Below are positions 16,523-22,757 of a DNA stretch of 22,757 nucleotides, piece by piece. Position 1 is the stretch's first letter. Each line of letters opens with the position of its first letter. The stretch is taken from the NCBI GenBank assembly GCA_964480945.1, contig CAYZRX010000065.1, forward strand, positions 1-22,757. Direction: 5' to 3'. The DNA is from VGWB01 sp964480945 (GTDB lineage: Bacteria > Bacteroidota > Ignavibacteria > UBA10030). The translations under genes and the position numbers were made by a program. The notes below the pieces were generated by a model, which saw only the letters and a list, made by a program, of their open reading frames with translations, was not told the DNA's origin and made no database searches.

Positions 16523-18100
16523 ATGGCTTCTTCCAGACTATTTCTGCTCGCGTGCTTCACTGTCGCCGCCTTTTCCTGTCCTCTCCATTCTCAGGATCAT
16601 TCCGACAGCCCCATCTTCAAGAGCTATCGGCCCCCATCCCCATCAGCGCTCCTGAAGCGTTCGGACGTCAGCTATAATCTCCTTCAGATCTTCATCCTCG
16701 AGCGGAGGTCATACAGTGGGGATGTGCTCGCTCAGCACGAGCTGGGCCTCCGGTACCTGCTTGGGGAGGGCGTCGAAGCCGACACGATCAAGGGGGCGTT
16801 CTGGATTCAACGAGCGGCGGAGGGCGGCTTAACCGACGCGCTCTACAACTCAGGCATCCTCTACTTCAATGGAATGGGAGTCGAATGGAATCCATTCAAA
16901 GCCTACCGGGAATTTCTCGTGTCGGCACAACAGGGCTCGCCGGAAGCACAGTATATCCTCAGCATGTTTCTCACGGAGAACCTTGTCGTTCCACGAAATT
17001 GGCAAGAGGCATATCGCTGGCTCAAGGAAGCTGCCGGCGTCGGCTACGGTCCTGCAAAGGAGGCGCTCGCCGAATTTGAGCAACGAGGCTTGGGGGCAAA
17101 GCAGACCGACAAAGATGCGAAGAGTGATACGAGTTCGCAGGGCAAGAAGCAGGCGATCAAGCAGACGCTGGGATTCGTCTTCCAGGATGCCGGCGTCGAC
17201 ACCTCATCGCAGAGTGATGCGGCTCTTCTCAAGGACGCGCTGCGGGAGGCGAGCCCTCAGCTGAAGAGAGCGTTGGGTCTTACGAACCAGCCCAGCAGCA
17301 AGCTGGACCTCGATACCCCAGGGCTCAAGGTGATCCAGGACGCAGCCGAAGAGGGCAGCCCTGAGGCGCTATCGATACTCGGACGAGCGTACGAGCGCGG
17401 GGTGGGCGTCAAGAAGGACCTCGTGCTGGCCTCCGTCTACTACATCCGGGCGAGCCGGATGTCATCCCTGCGAGCCCCGGCGCTCCTGGCGCGGATGATC
17501 GACCAGCCCGAGTACTTCCGCGAGTTGAAGTCACGTGTCGAACGGAACGATCCGGATGCCGAGTTTGCTTGGGCTGCCCTGGCAGCGCTCAAGCTCGATT
17601 ATCTTCTGGCGAAATACCAGGGTTTCATCACGGAGCCGCAGGCGCTCGAGTTCCTCAAGAAAGCCGCCGCGGCCAACCACATCCAGGCGACGATCGAACT
17701 CGGACTTTGCTACTACGCCGGGCGATGGGTACCGGAGAACCGCGAGCAAGCGCTCGCGCTCTGGAACAAGGCGGCTTCCCTCGGGAGCATAGAAGCTCGC
17801 ACGCGCCTGGCAGCGCTTGCCGTGCGGTCCGAGTCGGACTCAACGAAACTGAAGCAGGCAATTGATGTCCTGGAATCCGCAGCGCAGAGGGGCTCCGTGC
17901 TGGCTCAGGTCGCGCTCGGATATTGCTACGAAACCGGCACGTGGTTTCCGAAGAAGGCAGGAGAAGCTGCGCGCCTGTATCGGAGCGCTGCCCAACGAGG
18001 CAGTCAGGATGCATACTTTGCGCTGAGGCGGATGCACGATCGGATCCGGCCGAAGGACAAGGAGTTTCAGCTAAACGACTTCGAGCAACTGGACCCTTGA
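16523..18100 (+). CDS. Secreted Sel1-repeat (tetratricopeptide-like) protein
   Basis: A 525-residue protein with a signal peptide (about 1-23). Sel1-like repeats, pairs of helices of about 36 residues, are clear at about 70-180 (AQHELGLRYLLGEGVEAD, ALYNSGILYFNGMGVEWN, AQYILSMFL), 280-320 (ALSILGRAYERGVGVKKD) and 390-515 (ATIELGLCYYAGRWVPENR, AQVALGYCYETGTWFPKK). Between the first and second blocks is a hydrophilic linker of roughly 90 residues rich in Ser, Lys, Asp and Gln. Such proteins are scaffolds for protein-protein contacts, here in the periplasm or outside. No catalytic motif is visible. The start ATG has no good ribosome site but begins the signal peptide. Partner unknown. Confidence 0.85.
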   Translation: MASSRLFLLACFTVAAFSCPLHSQDHSDSPIFKSYRPPSPSALLKRSDVSYNLLQIFILERRSYSGDVLAQHELGLRYLLGEGVEADTIKGAFWIQRAAEGGLTDALYNSGILYFNGMGVEWNPFKAYREFLVSAQQGSPEAQYILSMFLTENLVVPRNWQEAYRWLKEAAGVGYGPAKEALAEFEQRGLGAKQTDKDAKSDTSSQGKKQAIKQTLGFVFQDAGVDTSSQSDAALLKDALREASPQLKRALGLTNQPSSKLDLDTPGLKVIQDAAEEGSPEALSILGRAYERGVGVKKDLVLASVYYIRASRMSSLRAPALLARMIDQPEYFRELKSRVERNDPDAEFAWAALAALKLDYLLAKYQGFITEPQALEFLKKAAAANHIQATIELGLCYYAGRWVPENREQALALWNKAASLGSIEARTRLAALAVRSESDSTKLKQAIDVLESAAQRGSVLAQVALGYCYETGTWFPKKAGEAARLYRSAAQRGSQDAYFALRRMHDRIRPKDKEFQLNDFEQLDP

Positions 18101-18257
18101 TCGGTTCCCGATCGTCAGCCGCGGACGAGGCGCGCTCGGCTACGGCCCGCGGCGGCGGTCGGTCTCGAGCGGAATTTCTGACCTCCTTTTTTCGTTTTCT
18201 GGATAGGATCAAAGGCAACCTGCCTCTTCTTTTTCAGTTACCGACTTGAGGATTTGA

Positions 18258-19538
18258 ATGGATCTGGCTACAGACCGAGCTCCCAAAGAGAAAGTGAAAA
18301 GCACAATCACCTGCGATTTGGAAGGGATCATCGAAACCTATAACGCCGGAGCCGAACAGCTCTTCGGATACGCTCCAGAAGAAGTGATCGGCCGGAGGAG
18401 GGTTTCACTCTTCTCACCTGGCTGGATTGTCCTGCAGAACGTCGGGACGTGGCTGAAGAAGGCCCGAGAGGAGGGGGAGTTCCGGACGAGGACGGTTTTT
18501 GTCCGAAAAGACGGGAGCCGGTTCAACGCAGAGATTCGAGTTACACCGACGTTCAAGGAGGATAAGCAGATCGGTTACTGCGGCGTCACAACACCCATCG
18601 AGGAGGTTGTTCAGCCCGAGCGGAAATGGTGGACATCGCTGGTCTCGGCTCTTGTCATTCTGCGTGCACCCTTCCTGAGCGCGTCAATCATTCCCGCCTT
18701 CATTGGAGCAGCGTACGCCTCCACCGTTCTTGAAAGCGGAGCCTTCTCGACGGTCAACTTCATTCTCGCCGCCATCGGCGTGGCCCTCCTCCACCTCGCG
18801 TCCAACGTGTTCAACGACTACTTCGATTGGACGAGCGGCACCGATCAGGCGAACGCAAGCTACTTTCAGAAGTACAGCGGCGGAAGCCGAGCCATTGAGC
18901 TCGGCCTCATCACGGAGCGCGGCACACGGTTGACGGCAACCGCACTTCTTCTCACCTCGACGGCGATCGGGCTGTATCTCGCCTTTCGGGTCGGAACGGG
19001 AGTCCTGGTCTTCGGGCTGGCGGGAGCGTTCGCCGGATACTTCTACACTGCGCCGCCGCTTCGCCTCGTTGCCCGGAAGGGGCTCGGCGAACTGGCGATC
19101 GGCATGACCTTCGGACCGCTTATCACGGGGGGAATGTTCTACACCTTGACCGGCACGTATTCGTGGACTTCTCTCCTGGTGGGACTCCCCATCGGTCTCT
19201 TGATCGCCAACATTCTTCTCATCAACCAGGTGCCGGATATGGAAGCCGACGCGTCCACAGGCAAGAACCACCTCGTCGTGACGTTTGGCAAAGAGAACAC
19301 GGTACTGATCTACGGCCTCACGGTTGCTGCGGCGATCGGAATATCGCTCGCCATCGCGTTCGAGCTTCGGAGAATGTGGCTGATCGTACCGGTTGTCATC
19401 CTGGCGGCCTACGGTGCATCCATCATTCGCTATTTTCACCGGCACCTCTACAGCCGCTCGCTCGTCCAGGCGAACATTGGAACCATCTACCTCTCGATCC
19501 TCTTCGGTCTGGCGTTCATCATCTGTTTGCTCATCTAG
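18258..19538 (+). CDS. PAS domain-UbiA prenyltransferase fusion
   Basis: A single uninterrupted frame of 426 residues. Residues about 12-113 are a PAS domain (DLEGIIETYNAGAEQLFGYA, EEVIGRR, RKDGSRFNAEI, then GYCGVTTPI), the cytoplasmic sensor fold that often binds haem, flavin or small ligands. From about 125 on it is an eight- to nine-helix UbiA-type prenyltransferase with both aspartate motifs: NDYFDWTSGTD (186-196) and DMEADASTGK (327-336), which hold Mg-diphosphate. The UbiA part resembles MenA-like enzymes that attach a polyprenyl chain to dihydroxynaphthoate in menaquinone synthesis, but substrate cannot be assigned. GAGGA five bases before the ATG supports the start. No histidine kinase, GGDEF or other usual PAS partner is present, so the PAS may control the enzyme directly. 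Ordinary UbiA enzymes are about 300 residues without this extension. Confidence 0.9.
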   Translation: MDLATDRAPKEKVKSTITCDLEGIIETYNAGAEQLFGYAPEEVIGRRRVSLFSPGWIVLQNVGTWLKKAREEGEFRTRTVFVRKDGSRFNAEIRVTPTFKEDKQIGYCGVTTPIEEVVQPERKWWTSLVSALVILRAPFLSASIIPAFIGAAYASTVLESGAFSTVNFILAAIGVALLHLASNVFNDYFDWTSGTDQANASYFQKYSGGSRAIELGLITERGTRLTATALLLTSTAIGLYLAFRVGTGVLVFGLAGAFAGYFYTAPPLRLVARKGLGELAIGMTFGPLITGGMFYTLTGTYSWTSLLVGLPIGLLIANILLINQVPDMEADASTGKNHLVVTFGKENTVLIYGLTVAAAIGISLAIAFELRRMWLIVPVVILAAYGASIIRYFHRHLYSRSLVQANIGTIYLSILFGLAFIICLLI

Positions 19539-19641
19539 TGCTGTTTCAAATTGATTTTGTTGCATCTTAGAGGTGATGCCTTTCCGGTATCGATCGAAGC
19601 TTTTGAAGCTCCTTCATTCGCCGGGTTTTGAAATGAATTTG

Positions 19642-19787
19642 CCGCTTTCTTTAGAAAAGAAAGCGGTAGAAAGAAATTTGGTCGAAATCGTAACTCCCCG
19701 TGATGGTCCTTCCAATCCACGGGCCGTCATTTCACCCCCGTGAAGAGGGGAGGAATTTCCAACCCGAATATCACGTGGGGGTGAAAT
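19642..19787. repeat. Three consecutive inverted repeats
   Basis: First, a perfect 11-base-pair stem with a 3-base loop (CCGCTTTCTTT at 19642-19652 with its complement at 19656-19666). Second, CCCGTG at 19697-19702 with CACGGG at 19718-19723. Third, ATTTCACCCCC at 19729-19739 with GGGGGTGAAAT at 19777-19787, which can be lengthened inward through CGTGA and TCACG with a small bulge. They may be a palindromic intergenic element or terminators for the convergent genes. Confidence 0.7.
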
Positions 19788-20071
19788 GGAACGCACGAAC
19801 AGGCCGTCCGCCACACATGCCGAACGATTTCGACCTGCGGAGGGAACGGGATCTTCGTCCCGAAATCGCGGCAAGCGTGGAGGTGTTCTATCCGTGGGTT
19901 CAGACTTCGGCCGGGGTGGACAATCGATTGGAGATGGAGCGCACTTGACGGGACAAACTTTTGGCTCGCAGGTAGACGCATCATCGTGCGTTTGATTTCC
20001 GTCCCGCTCCACTTCCGCGAAGCGGGATTTCTGGCGTCCGCCTTTGGCGCAAAAGTGTCATTCAATCATTC

Positions 20072-20083
20072 GTGAGCGCTCAC
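20072..20083. repeat. Perfect 12-base palindrome
   Basis: GTGAGCGCTCAC reads the same on both strands. It could be an operator, but no promoter or gene start lies beside it: the nearest gene runs toward it from the right. Confidence 0.4.
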
Positions 20084-20221
20084 AAAGATACAAGACTACT
20101 CTTTGAAAGTGGCGCGAGCCAATTGTCTCTCCAGGTGCCCGCGGGGAGACCAAATTTGTCCTTCTGTGAGGATCGTTCCCTCTTAGCTACCGGTGACCAC
20201 ACTCCCCTCTTCTACAAATCC

Positions 20222-20965
20222 TCAACCTTTCAGGAGCTCCATAAACTCGAGCCCATTCCGGTAACAGGAGACGTTGTTGAAGAAGATGTAGTGCTGATGA
20301 ACGGAGGGCGGAAGGGATTTCAGGATCGAATGGAGCCGGCGCAGTTCGTCGCCTGAAAAATCGTAGTGATACATGCTCGGCTTTCCGAACCCATGGAGGC
20401 GGAAGTAGGCTCTCTTTGTCTCTCCAAACGCAAGCGCATCGTTGCGAAACGGATCCACGCAGTGTACGAGTCTGCAATCCTCGCAGAGCTCGGCGACGAG
20501 CCCCGGGTCGTCGTACCATTTCCCCCGAGGCTCCCACACGAGTATCAGGTCCTCACGCTCAATCCTATCGAAGAATGACCTCATCGCCTTCAAGGACGCA
20601 TCCGTCGGACGGAAGCTCACGGGAGATTGGAGCAGAAGAACGGAAGCCCTGAGGGCGCGACAAATCTCTTTCAGCTGATTAAACAGTGAAACCGACTCTC
20701 CGGAGAAGCGGTGCCGGTGTGTGATTCCTTGATAGGCCTTGACCGTAAACTCGAACGATGCATCGATGGCATCGGCCTCACTTCGCCATTTCTGCGCGGT
20801 CGAAAGTCGCGGAAGGCGGTAGAACGTAGAGTTGATTTCAACTGCCTCGAACAGTTGGGCGTACGCCTGGAGCTTTGAGGCATGCTTGCGCTTGATCTGC
20901 GCGGAGAACTCCCGCTCGACCAGATAACTCCATCCACAACAACCGACGTGAACACTTGCAGCCAT
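20222..20965 (-). CDS. DUF72 domain protein (YecE-like TIM barrel)
   Basis: A 247-residue soluble protein of the DUF72 family. Diagnostic segments are VGCCGWSY near the N-terminus, EINSTFYRLP (about 43-52), FTVKAYQGITH, LLLQSPVSFRPT, VWEPRGKWY and YFRLHGFG near the middle and end. The family has a TIM-barrel fold; its biochemical role is not established. Two ATG codons lie six bases apart (20971 and 20965); GGAGGG ends only one base before the first but seven before the second, so the second is chosen. The gene begins 18 bases after the M28 peptidase stop and is probably cotranscribed with it. Confidence 0.92.
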   Translation of the reverse strand: MAASVHVGCCGWSYLVEREFSAQIKRKHASKLQAYAQLFEAVEINSTFYRLPRLSTAQKWRSEADAIDASFEFTVKAYQGITHRHRFSGESVSLFNQLKEICRALRASVLLLQSPVSFRPTDASLKAMRSFFDRIEREDLILVWEPRGKWYDDPGLVAELCEDCRLVHCVDPFRNDALAFGETKRAYFRLHGFGKPSMYHYDFSGDELRRLHSILKSLPPSVHQHYIFFNNVSCYRNGLEFMELLKG

Positions 20966-20983
20966 CGGCATACCCTCCGAGGC

Positions 20984-21877
20984 TCAAGGGAGACCGTCCA
21001 GGGCGAGGACCGCTGAGTAGACTCCCGAGACGACTTCGGCGAGGAACTTGTAATTGATAGTACTGTCCGTGTCAGTTGGGAGATGATAGTGGGGATTACG
21101 CAGAAATGCCGTGTCCGTGACCATCAATGCAGGATATCGATAGTGCCAGAACGATGAGTGATCGGAAAGGAACAACGGGGGCAAAAAGCCTGGGGCACTA
21201 AGACTCTCTACGCCGACTTTGCACCCCCTCCTCATTGCCTCACGAACAACCCGCACGAGCCCGGTCGTTCGAAGGTTGCCAACCAGGGCGATAAAGTTGC
21301 CAATCTTCGGATAGCCTAAAAGCTGACGCATAAGCGGAAACGGGTAGGTTTGGTCGCGGGCCTCATCGGTATAGCCGATCATCTCGAGCGAAAACATCAG
21401 GAGAACGTCCGCCTTTTGCCGACGGAGCATCTTCGCATACTGGCGGCTTCCCATGCGCTCCGTGTAGAAGTACGGCGGCTCCTCGTTCGCGAACGCGGCG
21501 AACTTGACCGTCCGCTTGGTCGCGGAGTCCTTCAGAAGTCGGGCCAACTCCAGCAGGCCGGCAATCCCGCTTGCGTTGTCATCCGCGCCCGGGGTCTCGG
21601 GGACAGTGTCATAATGAGCGCCGAGCACGATGCTGGACGCGCCAGCATCACTGCCGGGGTGTTCGGCGACAAGGTTCCTGACGTCCGTCCCGTCACTTTC
21701 ATACATCTGCGACTCGACATTGTAGCCGAGTGCCCCCATCTCCGCCTCAATGAACCGGGCTGCCGATTCGAGTCTGTCCGGGAACAGGCCGCTACGCGAC
21801 GGATGTTCGCGGGCAAGCGCCTTCACGATTCGTTGGGCGCGAGAGGCTATTTCGGCACTGTCAGGCGATGTATCCAT
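20984..21877 (-). CDS. M28 family zinc peptidase (aminopeptidase type)
   Basis: A 297-residue protein with the M28 metal-site series: GAHYDTV (His88), GADDNASG (Asp99-Asp100), NEEPPYF (Glu132-Glu133, one the catalytic base), EMIGY (about 165-169) and HYHLPTDT (His265). Family members are co-catalytic two-zinc exopeptidases that remove N-terminal residues or hydrolyse similar amides. No signal peptide or membrane segment is present, so it is predicted to be cytoplasmic, unlike many secreted M28 enzymes. No ribosome site is visible before the ATG at 21877. It heads a two-gene unit with the DUF72 protein. A glutaminyl-cyclase-like activity is possible within M28 but nothing here supports it specially. 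Confidence 0.92.
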   Translation of the reverse strand: MDTSPDSAEIASRAQRIVKALAREHPSRSGLFPDRLESAARFIEAEMGALGYNVESQMYESDGTDVRNLVAEHPGSDAGASSIVLGAHYDTVPETPGADDNASGIAGLLELARLLKDSATKRTVKFAAFANEEPPYFYTERMGSRQYAKMLRRQKADVLLMFSLEMIGYTDEARDQTYPFPLMRQLLGYPKIGNFIALVGNLRTTGLVRVVREAMRRGCKVGVESLSAPGFLPPLFLSDHSSFWHYRYPALMVTDTAFLRNPHYHLPTDTDSTINYKFLAEVVSGVYSAVLALDGLP

Positions 21878-22190
21878 TTACAACAAACAACGATCTGGCT
21901 TTGTTCTGGATTGGCGCATATGCGGGAATGACAACTTGATTCCTTGTCGCCCCTGCGAAAGCAGGGGCCCAGATTAGAGCTTTATTCTGGATTCCCATCC
22001 CAAAGGGATCTGGCGAAGCCATCACTTCCCCGAAGGGGTCCTTCGGACGTGACCTTCGGGACTTTTCCGCCAAACGACGTGCCGACAAGGGTCCAGACCT
22101 GAGCTTCGTTCTGGATTCTCGCTTTTCCGCCAAACAGCGTGGCGGACAAGCGCGGGAATGACATGATTTTCTTGTATTGTCCGAACCGCC
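21878..22190. other. Non-coding region between the S9 and M28 genes
   Basis: About 310 bases, almost wholly occupied by the palindromic and direct repeats described separately. No gene, and no promoter of the TTGATTTT type for the M28 gene, could be found. The hairpins may end transcription of the S9 gene. Confidence 0.65.
21901..22162. repeat. Cluster of dispersed palindromic/direct repeats (REP-like)
   Basis: TTnTTCTGGATT recurs at 21901-21912, 21982-21993 and 22106-22117 (third copy slightly shifted). GCGGGAATGAC occurs at 21922-21932 and 22152-22162. A 29-base imperfect direct repeat beginning CTTTTCCGCCAAAC lies at 22062-22090 and 22122-22150. CCCCTGC-GAAA-GCAGGGG (21950-21967) is a perfect hairpin, and CCGAAGG-GGT-CCTTCGG lies near 22030-22047. 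This resembles the extragenic palindromes that are scattered through many genomes; no associated transposase is in the window. Confidence 0.75.
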
Positions 22191-22757
22191 TTATCGCGGG
22201 CGTCTCCCGCCGGGTCGACCGAAGGCGCTCACCTGATAAAGCTTTGCGAAGTCCTCTTCGGGAAACGGCTTCTCCAGCAGGTAGCGGTAGAGGAACCGCG
22301 CCATCTCGACGCGATTGTGGACAGCCTTGGCTCCTCCCCACCCATGCCTTCCTCCGGGGTAGATCGCAAACTCAAAGTGCTTGCCCAGATCCTCCAGCTT
22401 GCTCACCAGCTGGATGCTGTTCTGCATATGGACGTTGTCGTCCATGGTGCCGTGGACGATCCGAAGCATACCTTTGTAGCGATCCGCATATTCCGTCACG
22501 GAACTGTTCTTGTATCCCTCCGGGTTCTCCTCCGGTGTATCCATGTACCGCTCCGTGTAGTGCGTATCGTACAGCTGCCAGTCTGTCGGCGAGGAGCCCG
22601 CAATGCCGTAGTTGAAATAATCCGCACCGTACGTGAGCGCCATGCAGGTGACGTACCCGCCGTAGCTGCTCCCCGTAATGCAGACTTTCTTTTCGTCCAC
22701 ATACGGCTTCGTCCGCAGCCACTTCACGCACTCGATGTAGTCGTTCATCTCCCACTT
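22191..22757 (-). CDS. S9 family prolyl oligopeptidase/DPP-IV-like, C-terminal part
   Basis: The last 189 residues of a serine peptidase; the gene continues beyond the right edge, since the frame stays open upstream (KWEMNDYIE). All parts of the alpha/beta-hydrolase triad are present: GSSYGGY nucleophile elbow, HGTMDDNVH with the acid, and GGRHGW with the histidine. The order and the DDNVH form fit dipeptidyl-peptidase-IV-like or acylaminoacyl-peptidase-like S9 enzymes, which cut two-residue units or blocked residues from peptides. The beta-propeller domain expected before it is outside the window, as is any signal peptide, so location cannot be judged. The tail ends in a basic, Gly/Arg-rich stretch (FGRPGGRRPR). 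Confidence 0.92.
   Translation of the reverse strand, partial: KWEMNDYIECVKWLRTKPYVDEKKVCITGSSYGGYVTCMALTYGADYFNYGIAGSSPTDWQLYDTHYTERYMDTPEENPEGYKNSSVTEYADRYKGMLRIVHGTMDDNVHMQNSIQLVSKLEDLGKHFEFAIYPGGRHGWGGAKAVHNRVEMARFLYRYLLEKPFPEEDFAKLYQVSAFGRPGGRRPR

Larger units (their letters stand above)
19539..20221. other. Non-coding, hairpin-rich intergenic region
   Basis: About 680 bases between the fusion gene and the convergent DUF72 gene. Open frames here are short, of biased composition (many Pro, Arg, Ser) and lack recognisable domains or ribosome sites. It holds three hairpins in a row at 19642-19787, a perfect palindrome GTGAGCGCTCAC at 20072-20083, and a small GGCG-TC-CGCC hairpin near 20033. 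A TTGATTTT at 19551 lacks a partner box at the right distance. I see no gene. Confidence 0.65.

Noticed and set aside
18099..18113. Hairpin GATCGG-TTC-CCGATC as terminator of the Sel1 gene
   Set aside because: It overlaps the stop codon and lacks a T run; too weak to annotate.
19551..19558. TTGATTTT as a sixth promoter
   Set aside because: No TAnnTT box occurs 23-24 bases downstream and no gene follows.
18684..19565. 293-residue open frame on the minus strand
   Set aside because: Antisense to the prenyltransferase domain, highly charged with no fold or motif.
19614..20012. 132-residue open frame on the minus strand in the intergenic region
   Set aside because: It reads through three hairpins, is rich in Pro, Arg and Ser, and has no ribosome site or recognisable domain.
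21982..22341. 119-residue open frame on the minus strand
   Set aside because: It crosses the repeat cluster and overlaps the S9 gene end in another frame; the product is a repeat translation.
1..22757. CRISPR array, tRNA, rRNA, integrase or insertion sequence
   Set aside because: No regularly spaced repeats with unique spacers, no cloverleaf-like sequence, and no transposase or integrase motif was seen on either strand.

Overview
The window is chromosomal DNA of moderately high GC, by eye about 55-60%. It comes from a draft assembly: three runs of exactly 100 N (2121-2220, 6694-6793, 9796-9895) each fall inside a long gene. Several genes share one promoter form, TTGATTTT or TTGACTTT, then 15 bases, then TAnnTT(T/G), close to the known Bacteroidota -7/-33 consensus TAnnTTTG/TTG. 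Together with the secreted DUF5117-type zinc metalloprotease, small outer-membrane barrels and an S9 peptidase, this points to a Gram-negative member of the FCB group, probably Bacteroidota or Ignavibacteriota. The phylum is an inference; no rRNA or ribosomal marker is present.

Layout. 1-3783 (+): a small membrane protein with an HExxH site, a secreted beta-barrel, and a secreted zinc metalloprotease, each with its own matching promoter. 3895-11284 (-): the pbpC -> alpha-2-macroglobulin operon, i.e. penicillin-binding protein 1C and a thioester-containing lipoprotein thought to guard the periplasm from foreign proteases. 11687-15638 (+): DNA-3-methyladenine glycosylase I (tag), a secreted purple-acid-phosphatase-like enzyme with a small helix-hairpin-helix gene behind it, and an EamA exporter closely followed by an unusual TrpF-like protein. 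15759-18100 (+): a small outer-membrane barrel ended by a strong terminator, then a secreted Sel1-repeat protein. 18258-19538 (+): the most unusual gene, a PAS sensor domain fused in frame to a UbiA/MenA-type membrane prenyltransferase. 19539-20221: non-coding and rich in hairpins. 20222-21877 (-): an M28 peptidase and DUF72 gene pair. 21878-22190: a non-coding cluster of dispersed palindromic repeats. 22191 to the right edge (-): the C-terminal part of an S9 (DPP-IV-like) peptidase.

Themes. Most genes concern the cell envelope and peptide turnover: four peptidases or peptidase-like proteins, one protease inhibitor, a peptidoglycan synthase and two barrels. I see no mobile element, CRISPR array, phage gene or RNA gene. 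The best candidates for something undescribed are the PAS-prenyltransferase fusion, the TrpF-like orphan coupled to a transporter, and the small HExxH membrane protein.
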